Origin: Bolinopsis microptera
Lineage: Eukaryota > Ctenophora > Tentaculata > Lobata > Bolinopsidae
Direction: 5' to 3'
Assembly (NCBI RefSeq): GCF_026151205.1
Contig: NC_087079.1
Coordinates: 17,354,945-17,418,944 of the forward strand
DNA length: 64,000 nucleotides
Shown one piece after another: positions 12,183-22,757 of the stretch. Under the pieces are notes generated by a model. The model ran no database searches. It was not told where the DNA came from and saw only the letters and a program-made list of their open reading frames with translations. The translations under genes and the position numbers were made by a program. Within the stretch, counting starts at the first letter, position 1. Every line of letters starts with the position of its first letter.

Positions 12183-12720
12183 AGTTTGAACTGCAAAAGC
12201 TTAACATGTTGCCGAGCAATTATTATGATACGTGACCTAACTTTTGGTTGCCGAGCGAATATATTCATCGGCTTTTTGGGAACCGCTGTAAATTATTTTC
12301 AAGTTGGATACGTTGAACTTATTGCAGATTCATTGGTTTTTTAGTTTTTGGAATATGTTTTCACATTGAAAGGGGTATACGGGGATAAAAGAGAAGATAT
12401 AAAATGTATCGGCTTGTTATTTATAATGTTGTTGTTTACAACACGACCTATATATCGGGGTAATAGTTGTGACAGGTCGTGTTTCAGATCATTATATTAG
12501 ATGAGTAGTGAGTTTAGGGGCCATCTACATTTACTAACCTCACTCCGCTATAACTTCGTTCATGAAAATGACTGTCGTTTTTAGGCATCTGTGTGGCACG
12601 TGCACGCGGTGCCATTTAACTTCGTTTTAGCTTACACTTCCAAGGAAGAATTTCATATACACGGATTAACCTCTAGATTGTGTACCTGTTCCTCAAAAAT
12701 CTTAATAGTTTTCAAATAAA
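12183..12720 (+). other. HUWE1 3' UTR and poly(A) signal (copy A)
   Basis: The sequence after the stop is conserved with copy B (31473-32030) and ends at an AATAAA hexamer at 12715-12720. This is the most likely 3' UTR and polyadenylation signal for HUWE1. Confidence 0.55.
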
Positions 12721-12963
12721 TTTAACTCAATAATCGCATATCATTTCTTCAAATGTGGCTTCAAGCGAAATTTTACCTCTGAAAACATTTCCTTGTGTTT
12801 AGAAAAACATATCTTTCGATCACTAACTGAATATGCCACATTATTCTCATTCAAGTTGGCATTAAATTCAAATATAATGACATTGAACTGTCGTGGCAAA
12901 GCAGAATTTGTTCGAAATCACGAATGAGCAAAATTCTCATCTTTCGCACGTACAAACTTTGAG

Positions 12964-13015
12964 TTACCTGGGGACCTCGGCCTCGGCGGAATGACAGGCT
13001 GAGCGCGGCCCAGTA
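12964..13015. mobile_element. Short TTAC...GTAA MITE, internally deleted copy
   Basis: This begins TTACCTGGGG and ends CCCAGTA and is flanked by aactttgag on both sides (12955-12963 and 13016-13024). It is an internally shortened member of the 67-106 bp family described at 13896-13973. The equivalent in copy B is at about 33163-33215. Confidence 0.7.
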
Positions 13016-13093
13016 AACTTTGAGCGGACGTTGCGTGCGCATTTGACGTATGTCGCGCCGGGCCAGATCATTAAAAATGGTCAAGTGCGCATC

Positions 13094-13216
13094 TTGTAGC
13101 GCGATGCACTACTGGGTCGCGCCGCGCATCAAATAATTCTTCTCGCAACCACGGTAGATCGGCGAAATGCACCACTGTGCCTCACCGAGCTGCGAAGGAT
13201 TGACATCGTGAATAAA
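13094..13216. mobile_element. MITE of the TTGTAGCGC family, 9-bp target duplication
   Basis: A 123-bp element starts TTGTAGCGCGATGCACTAC and ends GACATCGTGAATAAA. It is flanked by gtgcgcatc at 13085-13093 and 13217-13225. The copy B equivalent is about 33291-33413. A 9-bp duplication would fit Mutator-like elements, but the termini are only weakly inverted. Confidence 0.75.
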
Positions 13217-13512
13217 GTGCGCATCCAATATTGAATCACCTTTTTGCATATTCGTTATTTTTTCATTCCCCTAACGAGGAATTGGACTTACTTCCTTATA
13301 CGGTCATATCACGTGATCGAAACAGTTTTTCACCAATATCTCGTCAGGGGAGCATTCGGAATCAGCGTCCCAAAATACATCGCGATCGATTGAAGTTTGC
13401 TTTTAACTGTTGGGGGCCTTTTAGAACAATTTCGAAGATCGACTGTAAAATGATTTAGCACGCTTGTGCCAAACCGGAACCATAAAAACCAAACACCAAA
13501 GTCACTTGACGG

Positions 13513-13623
13513 TTGTAGCGCAATGCACTACTGGGTCGCGCGCGCGCATCCAATAATGCTTCTCGCAACCACTTATGCACTATGCAGATCGGCGAGATGC
13601 GAAGGATTGACATCGTGAATCAA
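13513..13623. mobile_element. MITE of the TTGTAGCGC family, second copy
   Basis: This 111-bp element has the same ends (TTGTAGCGCAATGCACTAC...GACATCGTGAATCAA) and a perfect 9-bp duplication, acttgacgg at 13504-13512 and 13624-13632. The copy B equivalent is about 33712-33827. A diverged relative may lie at 14095-14180. Confidence 0.8.
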
Positions 13624-13633
13624 ACTTGACGGA

Positions 13634-13642
13634 TGTTACTCG
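13634..13642. other. Empty target site (copy A) of the 7.7-kb element found in copy B
   Basis: The 9-mer tgttactcg occurs once here, while in copy B it occurs on both sides of the insertion at 33848-41546. The flanks on both sides match copy B, so this is the unoccupied allele. Confidence 0.85.
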
Positions 13643-13895
13643 TCTAAATTTCTTCGAAGTAGCGCGCGTTGCTTTCTTCTTGGCCCGATGGCAAGTGCTA
13701 CGAAGTAGCGCGCGCCGGACCTGATCATTAACAATGGTCAACAAAGTCACGTAATAATTTCTGGGCGAGCGAATTAGTAAGAACCGCCTAGGGTTTTCCA
13801 GGTATGAGGTAACAAGTAAACGGCGGGCGCACGCCACTGCAAGTGCAAGGGCCTTGTTTAAAGACAAGTTAATTTTTTATATTGCTCGCTTTTCG

Positions 13896-13973
13896 TTTAC
13901 TGGGCCGCGCTCAGCCTGTCATTCCGCCTAATCTTTATGTTTATAAACATGATAGCCTGAGGTCTTCAGGTAA
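13896..13973. mobile_element. 78-bp TTTAC...GTAA MITE, 8-bp target duplication
   Basis: The element runs TTTACTGGGCCGCGCTCAGC to ...CTTCAGGTAA and is flanked by gcttttcg at 13888-13895 and 13974-13981. Related copies in this window are at 12964, about 17369-17474, about 32235-32312, 32546-32623, about 33163, 34806-34872, about 41816-41892 and about 42508-42613, in both orientations. The interior can form a hairpin around CCTGAGGTCCTCAGG. It has no coding capacity. Confidence 0.8.
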
Positions 13974-14194
13974 GCTTTTCGAATGTGCAAGTAACTTGAA
14001 AATAACGCTGCGCACAGGGATTGACGTTCCAGGTAAACTAGCTGGAGCTCTTCCATTTTCAAATCGAAAACGTTCGGGTGTTAATTGATGATGTCAATTC
14101 TTCGCTGCTCGGCGAGGCCCAGTAGCGCATCCAACATTTCGCTGATCTAACGAAAGCATCGCGCTACAAGTTCGGGTGCTACGATAACTTAATT

Positions 14195-16833
14195 AGGATG
14201 CTTAAAGCCATCATTAAAGCTGCCAAACGTTCGCATTACTGCAACGAAATCCTCAACAACTGTGAAAACAGCAAGAAAACTTGGCAAATTATCAATGAAC
14301 TTAGAGGCAAGAAGAAGAGACAAACCAAACCCCCGTTTATCATTGATAATCAAAGAATAGTTGATAGAAGGACAATCGCTAATGGATTCAATGCTTGGTT
14401 TGTCTCTATTGCACCCAAGCTGAATGAGACGCTTAATGACCTATCTCATGGCATGCCTATATTACCCATGAAAACTTTTTATGACTTCCTGAATAAAAGA
14501 AATGAAAAAACTATTATGCTAGAAGATTGCTCCCCGACCGAAATATTGAAAATTATAAATCAGTTTGAAAACGGCAAAGCTAGTGACATTCCAATAAGTG
14601 TAATAAAAAAGTCATCTCATATAATTGCACCTGTCTTATCAAATTACTTCAATATCCTTATGGCCGAAGGTATATTTCCAGATGTCCTGAAAACTGGTAA
14701 GATAACACCTGTATATAAGAAAGGTAACCCTGAAGAAATTGAGAACTACCGTCCTATATCCACACTGTCTGTCTTCGGTAAAATCTTCGAAAAGCTCATT
14801 TACTCAAGAATATACGGATTTGTTAGCTCTCAAGGAGCCATATCGGAGACACAGTTTGGATTTAGGCAATCCCATTCTACATCTCATGCAGTCAATTACT
14901 CTGTAGATTTAATTACAAAATCTCTTAAACTCAAGAATCATGTTCTAGGAATATTCATTGACTTAAGCAAAGCTTTTGACACTATCGACCATTCAACACT
15001 ACTTATAAAATTAGAGGGCTGTGGAATTAGAGGAGTAGCAAATAACCTTATAAAAAGCTACTTAACAAATAGACTACAATACACCGAAGTTGTGGGAGAA
15101 AAATCAGACACCCTATCTATTCAATTTGGTGTCCCGCAGGGTTCAATACTTGGACCTCTCCTATTTCTCCTCTACATGAACGACATCTCAAACAGTTCTA
15201 AACTAGGATCATTTGTTACATTTGCTGATGATACCAATATATTTGTTGTAGGAAAAACAAAACGTGAGGCCTATGAACGTGGAAATAAGCTTCTTTCATC
15301 ATTGCAGTCTTACATGCGAGCAAATAAGTTACATATAAATATGTCCAAGTGCTGCTACATACACTTCAAGCCTCCCATGAAAGGTTCTAAGTCAGAGACT
15401 CTATCAGATGATGAAGTAGGACTTACTATAGACAACTTTCCGATAAAAAAAGTTTCATCCACTAAATTCCTTGGAGTTATAATTGATGAAAACCTTTCAT
15501 GGGAAGAACACATTAAAGCCCTTAAGCGAAATCTAAATCATTCCACTTCCACCTTATGTCGACTTCGCTGCTCCCTTCCAGAATTTCTACATCAACAACT
15601 ATACTATACTTTGTTTGAATCCCATCTCTCTTACTGTATATCTGTCTGGGGTGGGGCAGCGAAGCATCGTATAAGCTCTCTGTTTACCGCCCAGAAGTAC
15701 TGTCTTAGGGTTATGTTCGGTGATAGGGAGGCTTACCTTGATAAGTTTAAGACCTGTGCACGTACCAGACCAATAGGGCACCAAAGACTTAACAACAAGT
15801 TTTTCATAAAAGAACATACTAAACCGCTATTCAAACATAATAATATCCTAGCTATCCAAAATCTCTATACATACCACTGTTACCTCGAGCTCTACAAGAT
15901 AATGAAATTTCGTGCTCCAATATCCTTACATGAAGGCTACACATGCTCGACAAGGAAGCCGACCCTACTTATTTGTCAGGCTGACCCACCTGATAACCAT
16001 AATACAAGATCAACCAAAATTTTTAACATGATTACTCCAAAAATTAGAATGGATGACTTTACCATGAGTGTGATGTGTTTGCGGGGAAAGCTTAAACGTG
16101 CACTATTAAATAATCAACACAGCCACGCCCCGCTTGATTGGACAATCAAAGATTTTGACTGCAACAATATTGTCTTCGAAAGATCACTACTTGCTGGTCA
16201 CACACATGTCAGCGAAATTCCCCTAGTCTAGTGTTTTCCAAGTCTTGTTCTGTGAGAAAAGTATGTGTGAGAAAGTCTTTAATAAAATAAAATGAATGTA
16301 TATTTTTGAATTTTTAACATTTAATTTGATAATGCAGTATAAAGAAATTTTTAATTAGCACTGTATAGTTTAAGATATTTATATTAGCTTATTATAACCA
16401 TTGATACAACGAACATAATTTTTCAACAGCTCTCCAATATCCATCTTAAAGTTGCATCTTATATCCTCAAACTACACAATTTAAACTTAGGCATATATAT
16501 AGTGTAGACTTTCTGTCACAACAAGACTGTAACCCATAGTAACAAACACAAACAGAACCCCTAACGTCTGCTAACAATTTTCTTCTGATCCTCATATGAG
16601 CCCTGTCTCTAAAAACTCAACTGAACTAGCGTTTTGGTGTGTGCAAAAGCTTTCAGGCACGCACATTCCCTGCCCCGTTAGTTGCCTGTCCCTTCAAAAT
16701 CAAACTAACAGTCAAGGACAAAAAGTCATACACCAAATGAGCATTATATTTTTATAAATTGTTTTACATCTCTTTACTCTGTAAAATGTGCTAAAAATTA
16801 AATTTCTTGTTTCATAAATTTCTTGTTTCATTG
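14195..16833 (+). mobile_element. 5'-truncated non-LTR (LINE) retrotransposon, present only in copy A
   Basis: The insertion is bounded by aatt (14191-14194 and 16834-16837). Copy B has one aatt at 42104-42107 with matching flanks, so it is the empty site. The 5' end begins just before the linker to the reverse transcriptase and lacks the endonuclease. There is no poly(A) tail; the 3' end is two copies of a 16-bp repeat (aaatttcttgtttcat, about 16801-16832), a type of tail seen in some LINE clades. The intact reading frame and the empty site imply a young insertion. Confidence 0.85.
14198..16231 (+). CDS. Reverse transcriptase of a 5'-truncated LINE (677 aa)
   Basis: An uninterrupted frame of 677 codons. 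It contains the RT signature segments of CR1/Jockey-like LINEs: NYRPIS, FIDLSKAFDTIDH (first catalytic aspartate), GVPQGSILGPLLF and FADDTN (about residues 342-347, catalytic aspartates), then KFLGVIID. The N-terminal residues resemble the usual endonuclease-RT linker (KKTWQIIN), but the endonuclease itself is missing because the copy is 5'-truncated; the first ATG is only the first methionine after the truncation point. The C-terminal region lacks any domain I recognise. Clade assignment within the CR1/Jockey group is uncertain. It is probably not expressed as a functional protein. Confidence 0.9.
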   Translation: MLKAIIKAAKRSHYCNEILNNCENSKKTWQIINELRGKKKRQTKPPFIIDNQRIVDRRTIANGFNAWFVSIAPKLNETLNDLSHGMPILPMKTFYDFLNKRNEKTIMLEDCSPTEILKIINQFENGKASDIPISVIKKSSHIIAPVLSNYFNILMAEGIFPDVLKTGKITPVYKKGNPEEIENYRPISTLSVFGKIFEKLIYSRIYGFVSSQGAISETQFGFRQSHSTSHAVNYSVDLITKSLKLKNHVLGIFIDLSKAFDTIDHSTLLIKLEGCGIRGVANNLIKSYLTNRLQYTEVVGEKSDTLSIQFGVPQGSILGPLLFLLYMNDISNSSKLGSFVTFADDTNIFVVGKTKREAYERGNKLLSSLQSYMRANKLHINMSKCCYIHFKPPMKGSKSETLSDDEVGLTIDNFPIKKVSSTKFLGVIIDENLSWEEHIKALKRNLNHSTSTLCRLRCSLPEFLHQQLYYTLFESHLSYCISVWGGAAKHRISSLFTAQKYCLRVMFGDREAYLDKFKTCARTRPIGHQRLNNKFFIKEHTKPLFKHNNILAIQNLYTYHCYLELYKIMKFRAPISLHEGYTCSTRKPTLLICQADPPDNHNTRSTKIFNMITPKIRMDDFTMSVMCLRGKLKRALLNNQHSHAPLDWTIKDFDCNNIVFERSLLAGHTHVSEIPLV

Positions 16834-16837
16834 AATT

Positions 16838-17892
16838 GGCTTTAACTAATTCGCTCGCCCAAACATTTCACGTGACTTTGGTTTTTATGGTTTTGCAGCC
16901 GTACAAAACGGTTTTACATAAACCCTAATCCCAACCCTAACCTTTACCATAACCCCGAAGCTATTCATAACGTCCTTACCACAACCTTAACTCTAACCCG
17001 AGCCCTAAACAATCGAATTCATGTTTTACTAGCCTGTCACGTGACCATTGATTCACGATGTCAATCCTTCGCATCTCACCGATCTGTTGCGAGAACAGAG
17101 AAGCATTATTGGATGCGCGGCCCAGTAGTGCATCGCGCTATACAACGTGACCATAACGGTTTTTTGCCCATAACTCTCCAGGGAAGCATTTTTACCCTAC
17201 GTCATGGGGTTGATTCAGAATCAGCGTCCAAAAATACACCGATTGAGATCAACCAAAAAGCCTTTTTTACAAGAATTTTCTTAAAATTTGGGCGAGCGAT
17301 TTAGTAGGAGCGAACTTTTATTAATCTTGTAGGGTTACAACCTACCAGAACGCGCGCCGAGTTGGACTTACCTGGGGACCCCAGGCTATTATGTTCATAA
17401 ACATACCGAATAAACCGAATAAACCGCCGAATAAAGATTTGGCGGAATGACTGGCTGAGCGCCGCCCAGTAAAGTTGAATTGGTCGACGGTCCTAATATA
17501 TGGAACAAATATTTTATGAGTATCACCCGTTAATTTTGCTAGTACTTTAGTTAAGTTTTCGAAATTGTCCCACATTCAAACGACGATTTGGCGCCTCCCT
17601 AAGACGGCGCGCCCCCGCACAGCGGGGTCAGCGGGGCCCTTCGTTACACCACTGGTTTGTCGTCTATCCTTGGAATTATTAAAGGCTACAAATTAGAGTG
17701 GCTTTCTTGTCCCCTTCCATGTTCTCCAGAAACCTCTCACTGATAGCAGGACTCTCCTTGTTCTTAGGTAACTTCTCTCAGCCGCGCTCTCATGCTATCC
17801 TTTTTAAGGCCACCTAGAACCAGCGTCTGTAAAAAGGATAAAAAGTCTCCTTAGGACCTTCAGGATGTCAACAATTGCATCCCTCATTATGT
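16838..17892. other. Intergenic region with degenerate telomere-like repeats and a TTAC MITE
   Basis: No gene is seen. At 16919-17000 there are degenerate CCCTAA-like repeats (aaccctaatcccaaccctaa), also present in copy B at about 42186-42280. A TTAC MITE lies at about 17369-17474. The remainder matches copy B. Confidence 0.6.
17048..17144. mobile_element. MITE of the TTGTAGCGC family (inverted), present only in copy A
   Basis: This 97-bp insertion begins TTGATTCACGATGTCAATCC and ends ...CATCGCGCTATACA, the reverse orientation of the elements at 13094 and 13513. The 9-mer acgtgacca flanks it at 17039-17047 and 17145-17153. Copy B has a single acgtgacca at about 42310-42320, so the insertion is polymorphic. 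Confidence 0.8.
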
Positions 17893-18002
17893 TATGTCGT
17901 GATGAAAACTGGCCACGGGCCTAAATATTACATATCAATCAATTAAAATTCATTAATATTACCAATATTAAAAACTATCGAAAATATTCAAGAAAGTATT
18001 CT

Positions 18003-18218
18003 CTAGCCAAAGGGCTCAATATTTAAATCTAAATCTTCAATATTGTCTGGTTTATATCGCAACTTGGGCCCTCTGTCCCCCCTTATCGAAATAACCGTTG
18101 TCTTTAATACCTCAAAGCGCAAGCGCTTTCTAAGATATGTAACTGAGTCTGAATAACGCTGACCCGTTGGAGATTCCATCTTTTGTGCAAGCTTTTTAAT
18201 CATTATGTTATAAAGCAA
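18003..18218 (-). pseudogene. Fragment of a retroelement C-terminal module
   Basis: A 71-residue fragment with RKRLRFEVLKTTVISIRGDRG is alignable by eye with the longer fragment at 22168-22659 (RRRLRFELLKTVLIAVRGHRG). From family knowledge, this type of sequence is found at the C-terminus of invertebrate retroelement proteins. It is truncated and has no upstream reverse transcriptase here. Confidence 0.5.
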
Positions 18219-18251
18219 TGAAAGGCATTAGTTTGGTCAAATCAAACGGAA

Positions 18252-19514
18252 CATATAGTAAGGGGAAAAGTGGTCGATTTAAGGGTTCCGTTGGATTTGA
18301 ATGTTCACAAGGATTTCTCAACGGAATATGGTAGTTAGGACCCCTACGAACATAATTAGACTTGTTGCCAATTTTGTATCTCAACAGAAACACCACTTTT
18401 ACCACTTTTTACCACCTCTGTACCACCTTTCTGGTTTGCCAAATATCTTTAGTTGTGAACATCGTAGAAGGCTGCAAATTAACCTAGAATGTTTATCTTA
18501 TCAAGGAGTAAAACTTTTGTATCAAAAAATTTTTACATTGGACAATCAGCTAATTGGATAATTACCAATTAGTTAATCACCAAAAAAAGTGAAAATTTTT
18601 TATTGGCTCAAAATGATTGAAATCGTTTGAAACACGGAGAAATGTAGTTTTTAAAAATGCTTTGCAGTAAAACTTCGAAGATTTTTAGATTGGGGAATTC
18701 TAAAATCATCAATATTTGAAGTTGGAGTTCAGTAAATCTCGACATATTTTAGTAATTAGGAATAGCTTAGCGGAAAGGGCTGAACCTGAAAAAGGTTAAC
18801 CACACAATATTAGAGTTTCATAACTAATTACAATACAGCTTTATCAAATTCCACATAAAGAAACAGCACAAAAGGACCATTTAAGATCGAACCGATTTTA
18901 CCTGCTGTTCTATCATTTTATTGATTTCAATGATCAAAACCTCTGTACTGTCAATCTTGCCAATCTATACCGGGTATCTGAATGTACCGGACCTTTTTAT
19001 TTACCTCTATAATTAGACCCAGTTGTGCAAGAAATCCGATTTCTCACAGGGGTTTCTTTTAACTGTGCACTTTTTGTCACTCTCGCAAGAGGCCCGGTAT
19101 TATAGGGGGGTATAGGAAGCGTAAATATACCTTCCATCATCCACTGTGGCTTTTTTGTATTGTGAATGCGCATGCCGCTTCGTTTGCTATGCCAGATACC
19201 TCAAATAACCCCCATATCTCATTACCAGGGTCGGGATAGAGCTGGAGATAGCATCGAGAGGTTGCTAGAAATAGCTAGATTTAGAGTAAACTGGTGGTAG
19301 CTGGGTGGTGCTAGCATGGATGTAGCAGAACGTAGCTACACGGGGTTTCATTGGAGTTGGTTATTTTAATGGCCAAAGAGTGCCGGAACTAAAGTTACTT
19401 AAGATTGCAGTTGAGGGGCAGTGTGAACCACGGTGTAGTCACGGACACAGAGCTACAGTGCAGGAGTACTGCAAAAGAACAGTGCAAGTGATACAGTCTG
19501 CAACAGTAAAACGC
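18252..19514. repeat. Left arm of the 1.26-kb inverted repeat
   Basis: It pairs with 20090-21343. Visible differences are few: a small gap at about 18272-18286 next to the outer end, and scattered single bases. It has no recognisable gene. Short frames in it (for example 18301-18561 and its mirror at 21052-21303) are identical in both arms because of the palindrome and have no recognised relatives. Confidence 0.85.
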
Positions 19515-19646
19515 CGAAGAAGGAGATAAGATTGTGGCTGCAGAGGAGGAGAGGAGCTGGAACCTGATTGTGTTTGGGTTGAAAGAAGAGGAGGAAGAAG
19601 AGTTTCCTGCTCTGGTAACTGCATTTTTGGAAGAGGTGGGGTGAGA
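19500..19646 (+). pseudogene. Possible LINE ORF1 fragment in the palindrome spacer
   Basis: The plus strand reads a segment resembling RSWNLIVFGLKEEEEEE followed by FLEEVG and a stop near 19645. The pattern (R.N.IVFGLKE) is typical of the ORF1 protein of invertebrate LINEs. It covers only a few dozen residues and lies where the two arms of the palindrome meet, so it is a fragment. The call rests on motif resemblance only. Confidence 0.35.
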
Positions 19647-20089
19647 ACTTATTTTCAAGCGACAAGGGTGGGCTGGAAGCAACCAGGTATAGCTATCCAA
19701 CCTATTAAGATCACCGTCCTGAGATTAACAGCCTTTTATCAGAATCTGATGAAAACAGAGAGACTGACCCACCCCTTTTAGATCCAACGAAACCGTTTAT
19801 ATAAATCGACTTTTCCGCATGAATTACTTCATGGTATCTTCTTATCAAGGCTACAGACCTTGCCGTACCTAAGCGAGTCTCTTTAGCCCTTTTCTTCTTT
19901 AGAGCTTTAGGTTAATGATCAAACTCTTCGCTACTCGCTCTTCACTGGATCTATCAGGAAAGATTACATCTTTTTAGGTCTCAACCAGCCTTAGTTTTCC
20001 TGTTTTCATCATGTAGTACTAGTACGTTCTGCCACCTCCATTTTAGCACCACCCAGCTTTCATCAGTTCACTCTAAGTCTAGCTTTGTC

Positions 20090-21343
20090 GGCGTTTTACT
20101 GTTGCAGACTGTATCACTTGCACTGTTCTTTTGCAGTACTCCTGCACTGTAGCTCTGTGTCCGTGACTACACCGTGGTTTACACTGCCCCTCAACTGCAA
20201 TCTTAAGTAACTTTAGTTCCGGCACTCTTTGGCCATTAAAATAACCAACTCCAATGAAACCCCGTGTAGCTACGTTCTGCTACATCCATGCTAGCACCAC
20301 CCAGCTACCACCAGTTTACTCTAAATCTAGCTATTTCTAGCAACCTCTCGATGCTATCTCCAGCTCTATCCCGACCCTGGTAATGAGATATGGGGGTTAT
20401 TTGAGGTATCTGGCATAGCAAACGAAGCGGCATGCGCATTCACAATACAAAAAAGCCACAGTGGATGATGGAAGGTATATTTACGCTTCCTATACCCCCC
20501 TATAATACCGGGCCTCTTGCGAGAGTGACAAAAAGTGCACAGTTAAAAGAAACCCCTGTGAGAAATCGGATTTCTTGCACAACTGGGTCTAATTATAGAG
20601 GTAAATAAAAAGGTCCGGTACATTCAGATACCCGGTATAGATTGGCAAGATTGACAGTACAGAGGTTTTGATCATTGAAATCAATAAAATGATAGAACAG
20701 CAGGTAAAATCGGTTCGATCTTAAATGGTCCTTTTGTGCTGTTTCTTTATGTGGAATTTGATAAAGCTGTATTGTAATTAGTTATGAATCTCTAATATTG
20801 TGTGGTTAACCTTTTTCAGGTTCAGCCCTTTCCGCTAAGCTATTCCTAATTACTAAAATATGTCGAGATTTACTGAACTCCAACTTCAAATATTGATGAT
20901 TTTAGAATTCCCCAATCTAAAAATCTTCGAAGTTTTACTGCAAAGCATTTTTAAAAACTACATTTCTCCGTGTTTCAAACGATTTCAATCATTTTGAGCC
21001 AATAAAAAATTTTCACTTTTTTTGGTGATTAACTAATTGGTAATTATCCAATTAGCTGATTGTCCAATGTAAAAATTTTTGATACAAAAGTTTTACTCCT
21101 TGATAAGATAAACATTCTAGGTTAATTTGCAGCCTTCTACGATGTTCACAACTAAAGATATTTGGCAAACCAGAAAGGTGGTACAGAGGTGGTAAAAAGT
21201 GGTAAAAGTGGTGTTTCTGTTGAGATACAAAATTGGCAACAAGTCTAATTATGTTCGTAGGGGTCCTAACTACCATATTCCGTTGAGAAATCCTTGTGAA
21301 CATTCAAATCCAACGGAATGCCACTTTTCCCCTTACTAATATG
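20090..21343. repeat. Right arm of the 1.26-kb inverted repeat
   Basis: Inverted copy of 18252-19514. The inner ends read tttactgttgcagactgtat here and its complement near 19491-19510. Confidence 0.85.
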
Positions 21344-21650
21344 CTATCAGACTTTCAACTGACTATGGCAGGGTTAAAACAGTTTTAACGCTATGTCTGA
21401 ATATATATATTTTTTTTTGCGAAAAAGAAAAGTGTGTCAAACAGTATATATACATTCAATTAAATCAAGTGATGCAATTGGCAGATCACAATCAAATTTT
21501 TAGTGTTGCAATTGGCAGAGCACAATTCATTGCTACCAATAATATTTTTTAAACATTTTAACAAAACACATGATCTACTCCATTATAGGGGCAGGGATGA
21601 GGTTGTATGAGATATAGTGCAAGATTGATAGTAAGGAAAATTATATTTTT

Positions 21651-22757
21651 CTTAGCAATTAGTAGATTCCTAAAAATGCTTGATTCTTAAAAATATTAGT
21701 TACACTTAACTTTTGGTTTTTGCATAATAATCTATTACTGCATCTAATATGATGCCTTGTGGTGGGCGTTTAAAGGCATATAGTGGCACATATAGTGGCA
21801 TATATAGTGGCATGGCTCATAAGTAGCTCAACCTAATCTCCCAATTTTCCAATTATTATGGGATTGATAATAATATTCATTATCATTTTTAAAACATTAT
21901 GAGAGACGGATTTGAAGTGACAAAGTTTTAAGCATTTGGTTAGAAAAGTTGATTGGGTAGTTATTAAATCAATTGATACAACACAGCAATCAAGCATGAC
22001 AGTTGATTAGCCCTTTCCCTGTCTGCATCTTGTGATCTTTTTGCCCCCATACCATAATGCCCATAACATATATCCTGTCATCACTCCTGGAGTAATGGAT
22101 ATTATATGTTTATTTCAATAAATATAATAATCAATAAATTAGAATAGAATCTTGTCTTCTTTTCAGCTCACTCTTCTGAAACCTCTTCCTCTACATTCTC
22201 CACCTCATCATCAACTTCCTCATCTTCATCATCAACATCATCACCCCTGTCTTCATCGCTGGTGGTGTGTGCGAGGTTTAGGTCCAGTTTGTCAACAGGT
22301 ATTGCTTTCTCATAATACCGTCCTCTGTGTCCTCTCACTGCAATCAAAACTGTTTTGAGTAGCTCAAATCGCAAACGACGTCTAAGATTTGCCATGATGA
22401 GGCTTTTGTCCTGGCTGGTCTTGGCTGCCAGAAGTGTTGCCACTCGTTTAAGGAACATGGTAGCCTGTGGGCCCATACCTCCGGTGGTCGAGAATACAAG
22501 GCCATTGCAGGTTCCTTTTTCGATCTGTACACAGCGGTCTCCATATTTCCTTTCTTTCTCTCTCTCATGCTTATTGTACATCTTTGCTGGGGTGTTGTGA
22601 TTAGCGTTGGATTTGGCTCCGGGGTGTAAAACCCTGATATCAAAAAATGCCCATAACATGAACCAAATGCTCCCCTTGTTTATCAGAAATCTTGGCTGCT
22701 ACCCGCTTTATGACTTTGGTATAGCTTGATGAAGAGGACAAGTGGTTTAAATATTAT
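21651..22757 (-). mobile_element. 1.1-kb retroelement-derived insertion, copy A only
   Basis: Copy B runs directly from ...ttatattttt to agtatagtacagg (about 43284-43310), while copy A has 1107 extra bases between these points. The block contains the minus-strand coding fragment at 22168-22659. Its right end corresponds to a 5' truncation and its left end to the 3' region. No clean target-site duplication could be fixed because the junctions are AT-rich. Confidence 0.65.
22168..22659 (-). pseudogene. C-terminal part of a retroelement protein (163 aa)
   Basis: The frame reads FFDIRVLHPGAKSN, then a Lys/Glu-rich YNKHEREKERKYGDR, LVFSTTGGMGPQA, and RRRLRFELLKTVLIAVRGHRG, followed by an acidic tail. 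This order is characteristic of the C-terminal region of large reverse-transcriptase proteins common in cnidarian and other invertebrate genomes. No RT domain lies upstream, so it is a 5'-truncated copy. The exact element family is not determined. Confidence 0.6.

Larger units (their letters stand above)
17899..21391. mobile_element. 3.5-kb polymorphic insertion carrying a 1.26-kb inverted repeat (copy A only)
   Basis: The insertion lies between two copies of tatgtc (17893-17898 and 21392-21397); copy B has one (43033-43038) with matching flanks. It contains nearly identical arms at about 18252-19514 and 20090-21343 around a spacer of about 575 bp. Its outer ends are not inverted repeats of one another, so the superfamily is unclear; it may be composite. 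It carries two retroelement coding fragments, at 18003-18218 (-) and 19500-19646 (+). Confidence 0.7.

Noticed and set aside
19395-19700. Ser-rich minus-strand frames in the palindrome spacer
   Set aside because: They are opposite the possible LINE ORF1 fragment; the plus-strand reading is the more protein-like one.
17899-21391. Interpretation as a Polinton on the strength of the 6-bp duplication
   Set aside because: The outer ends do not form inverted repeats and do not begin with AG, and no Polinton gene is present; the 6-mer could also be microhomology.
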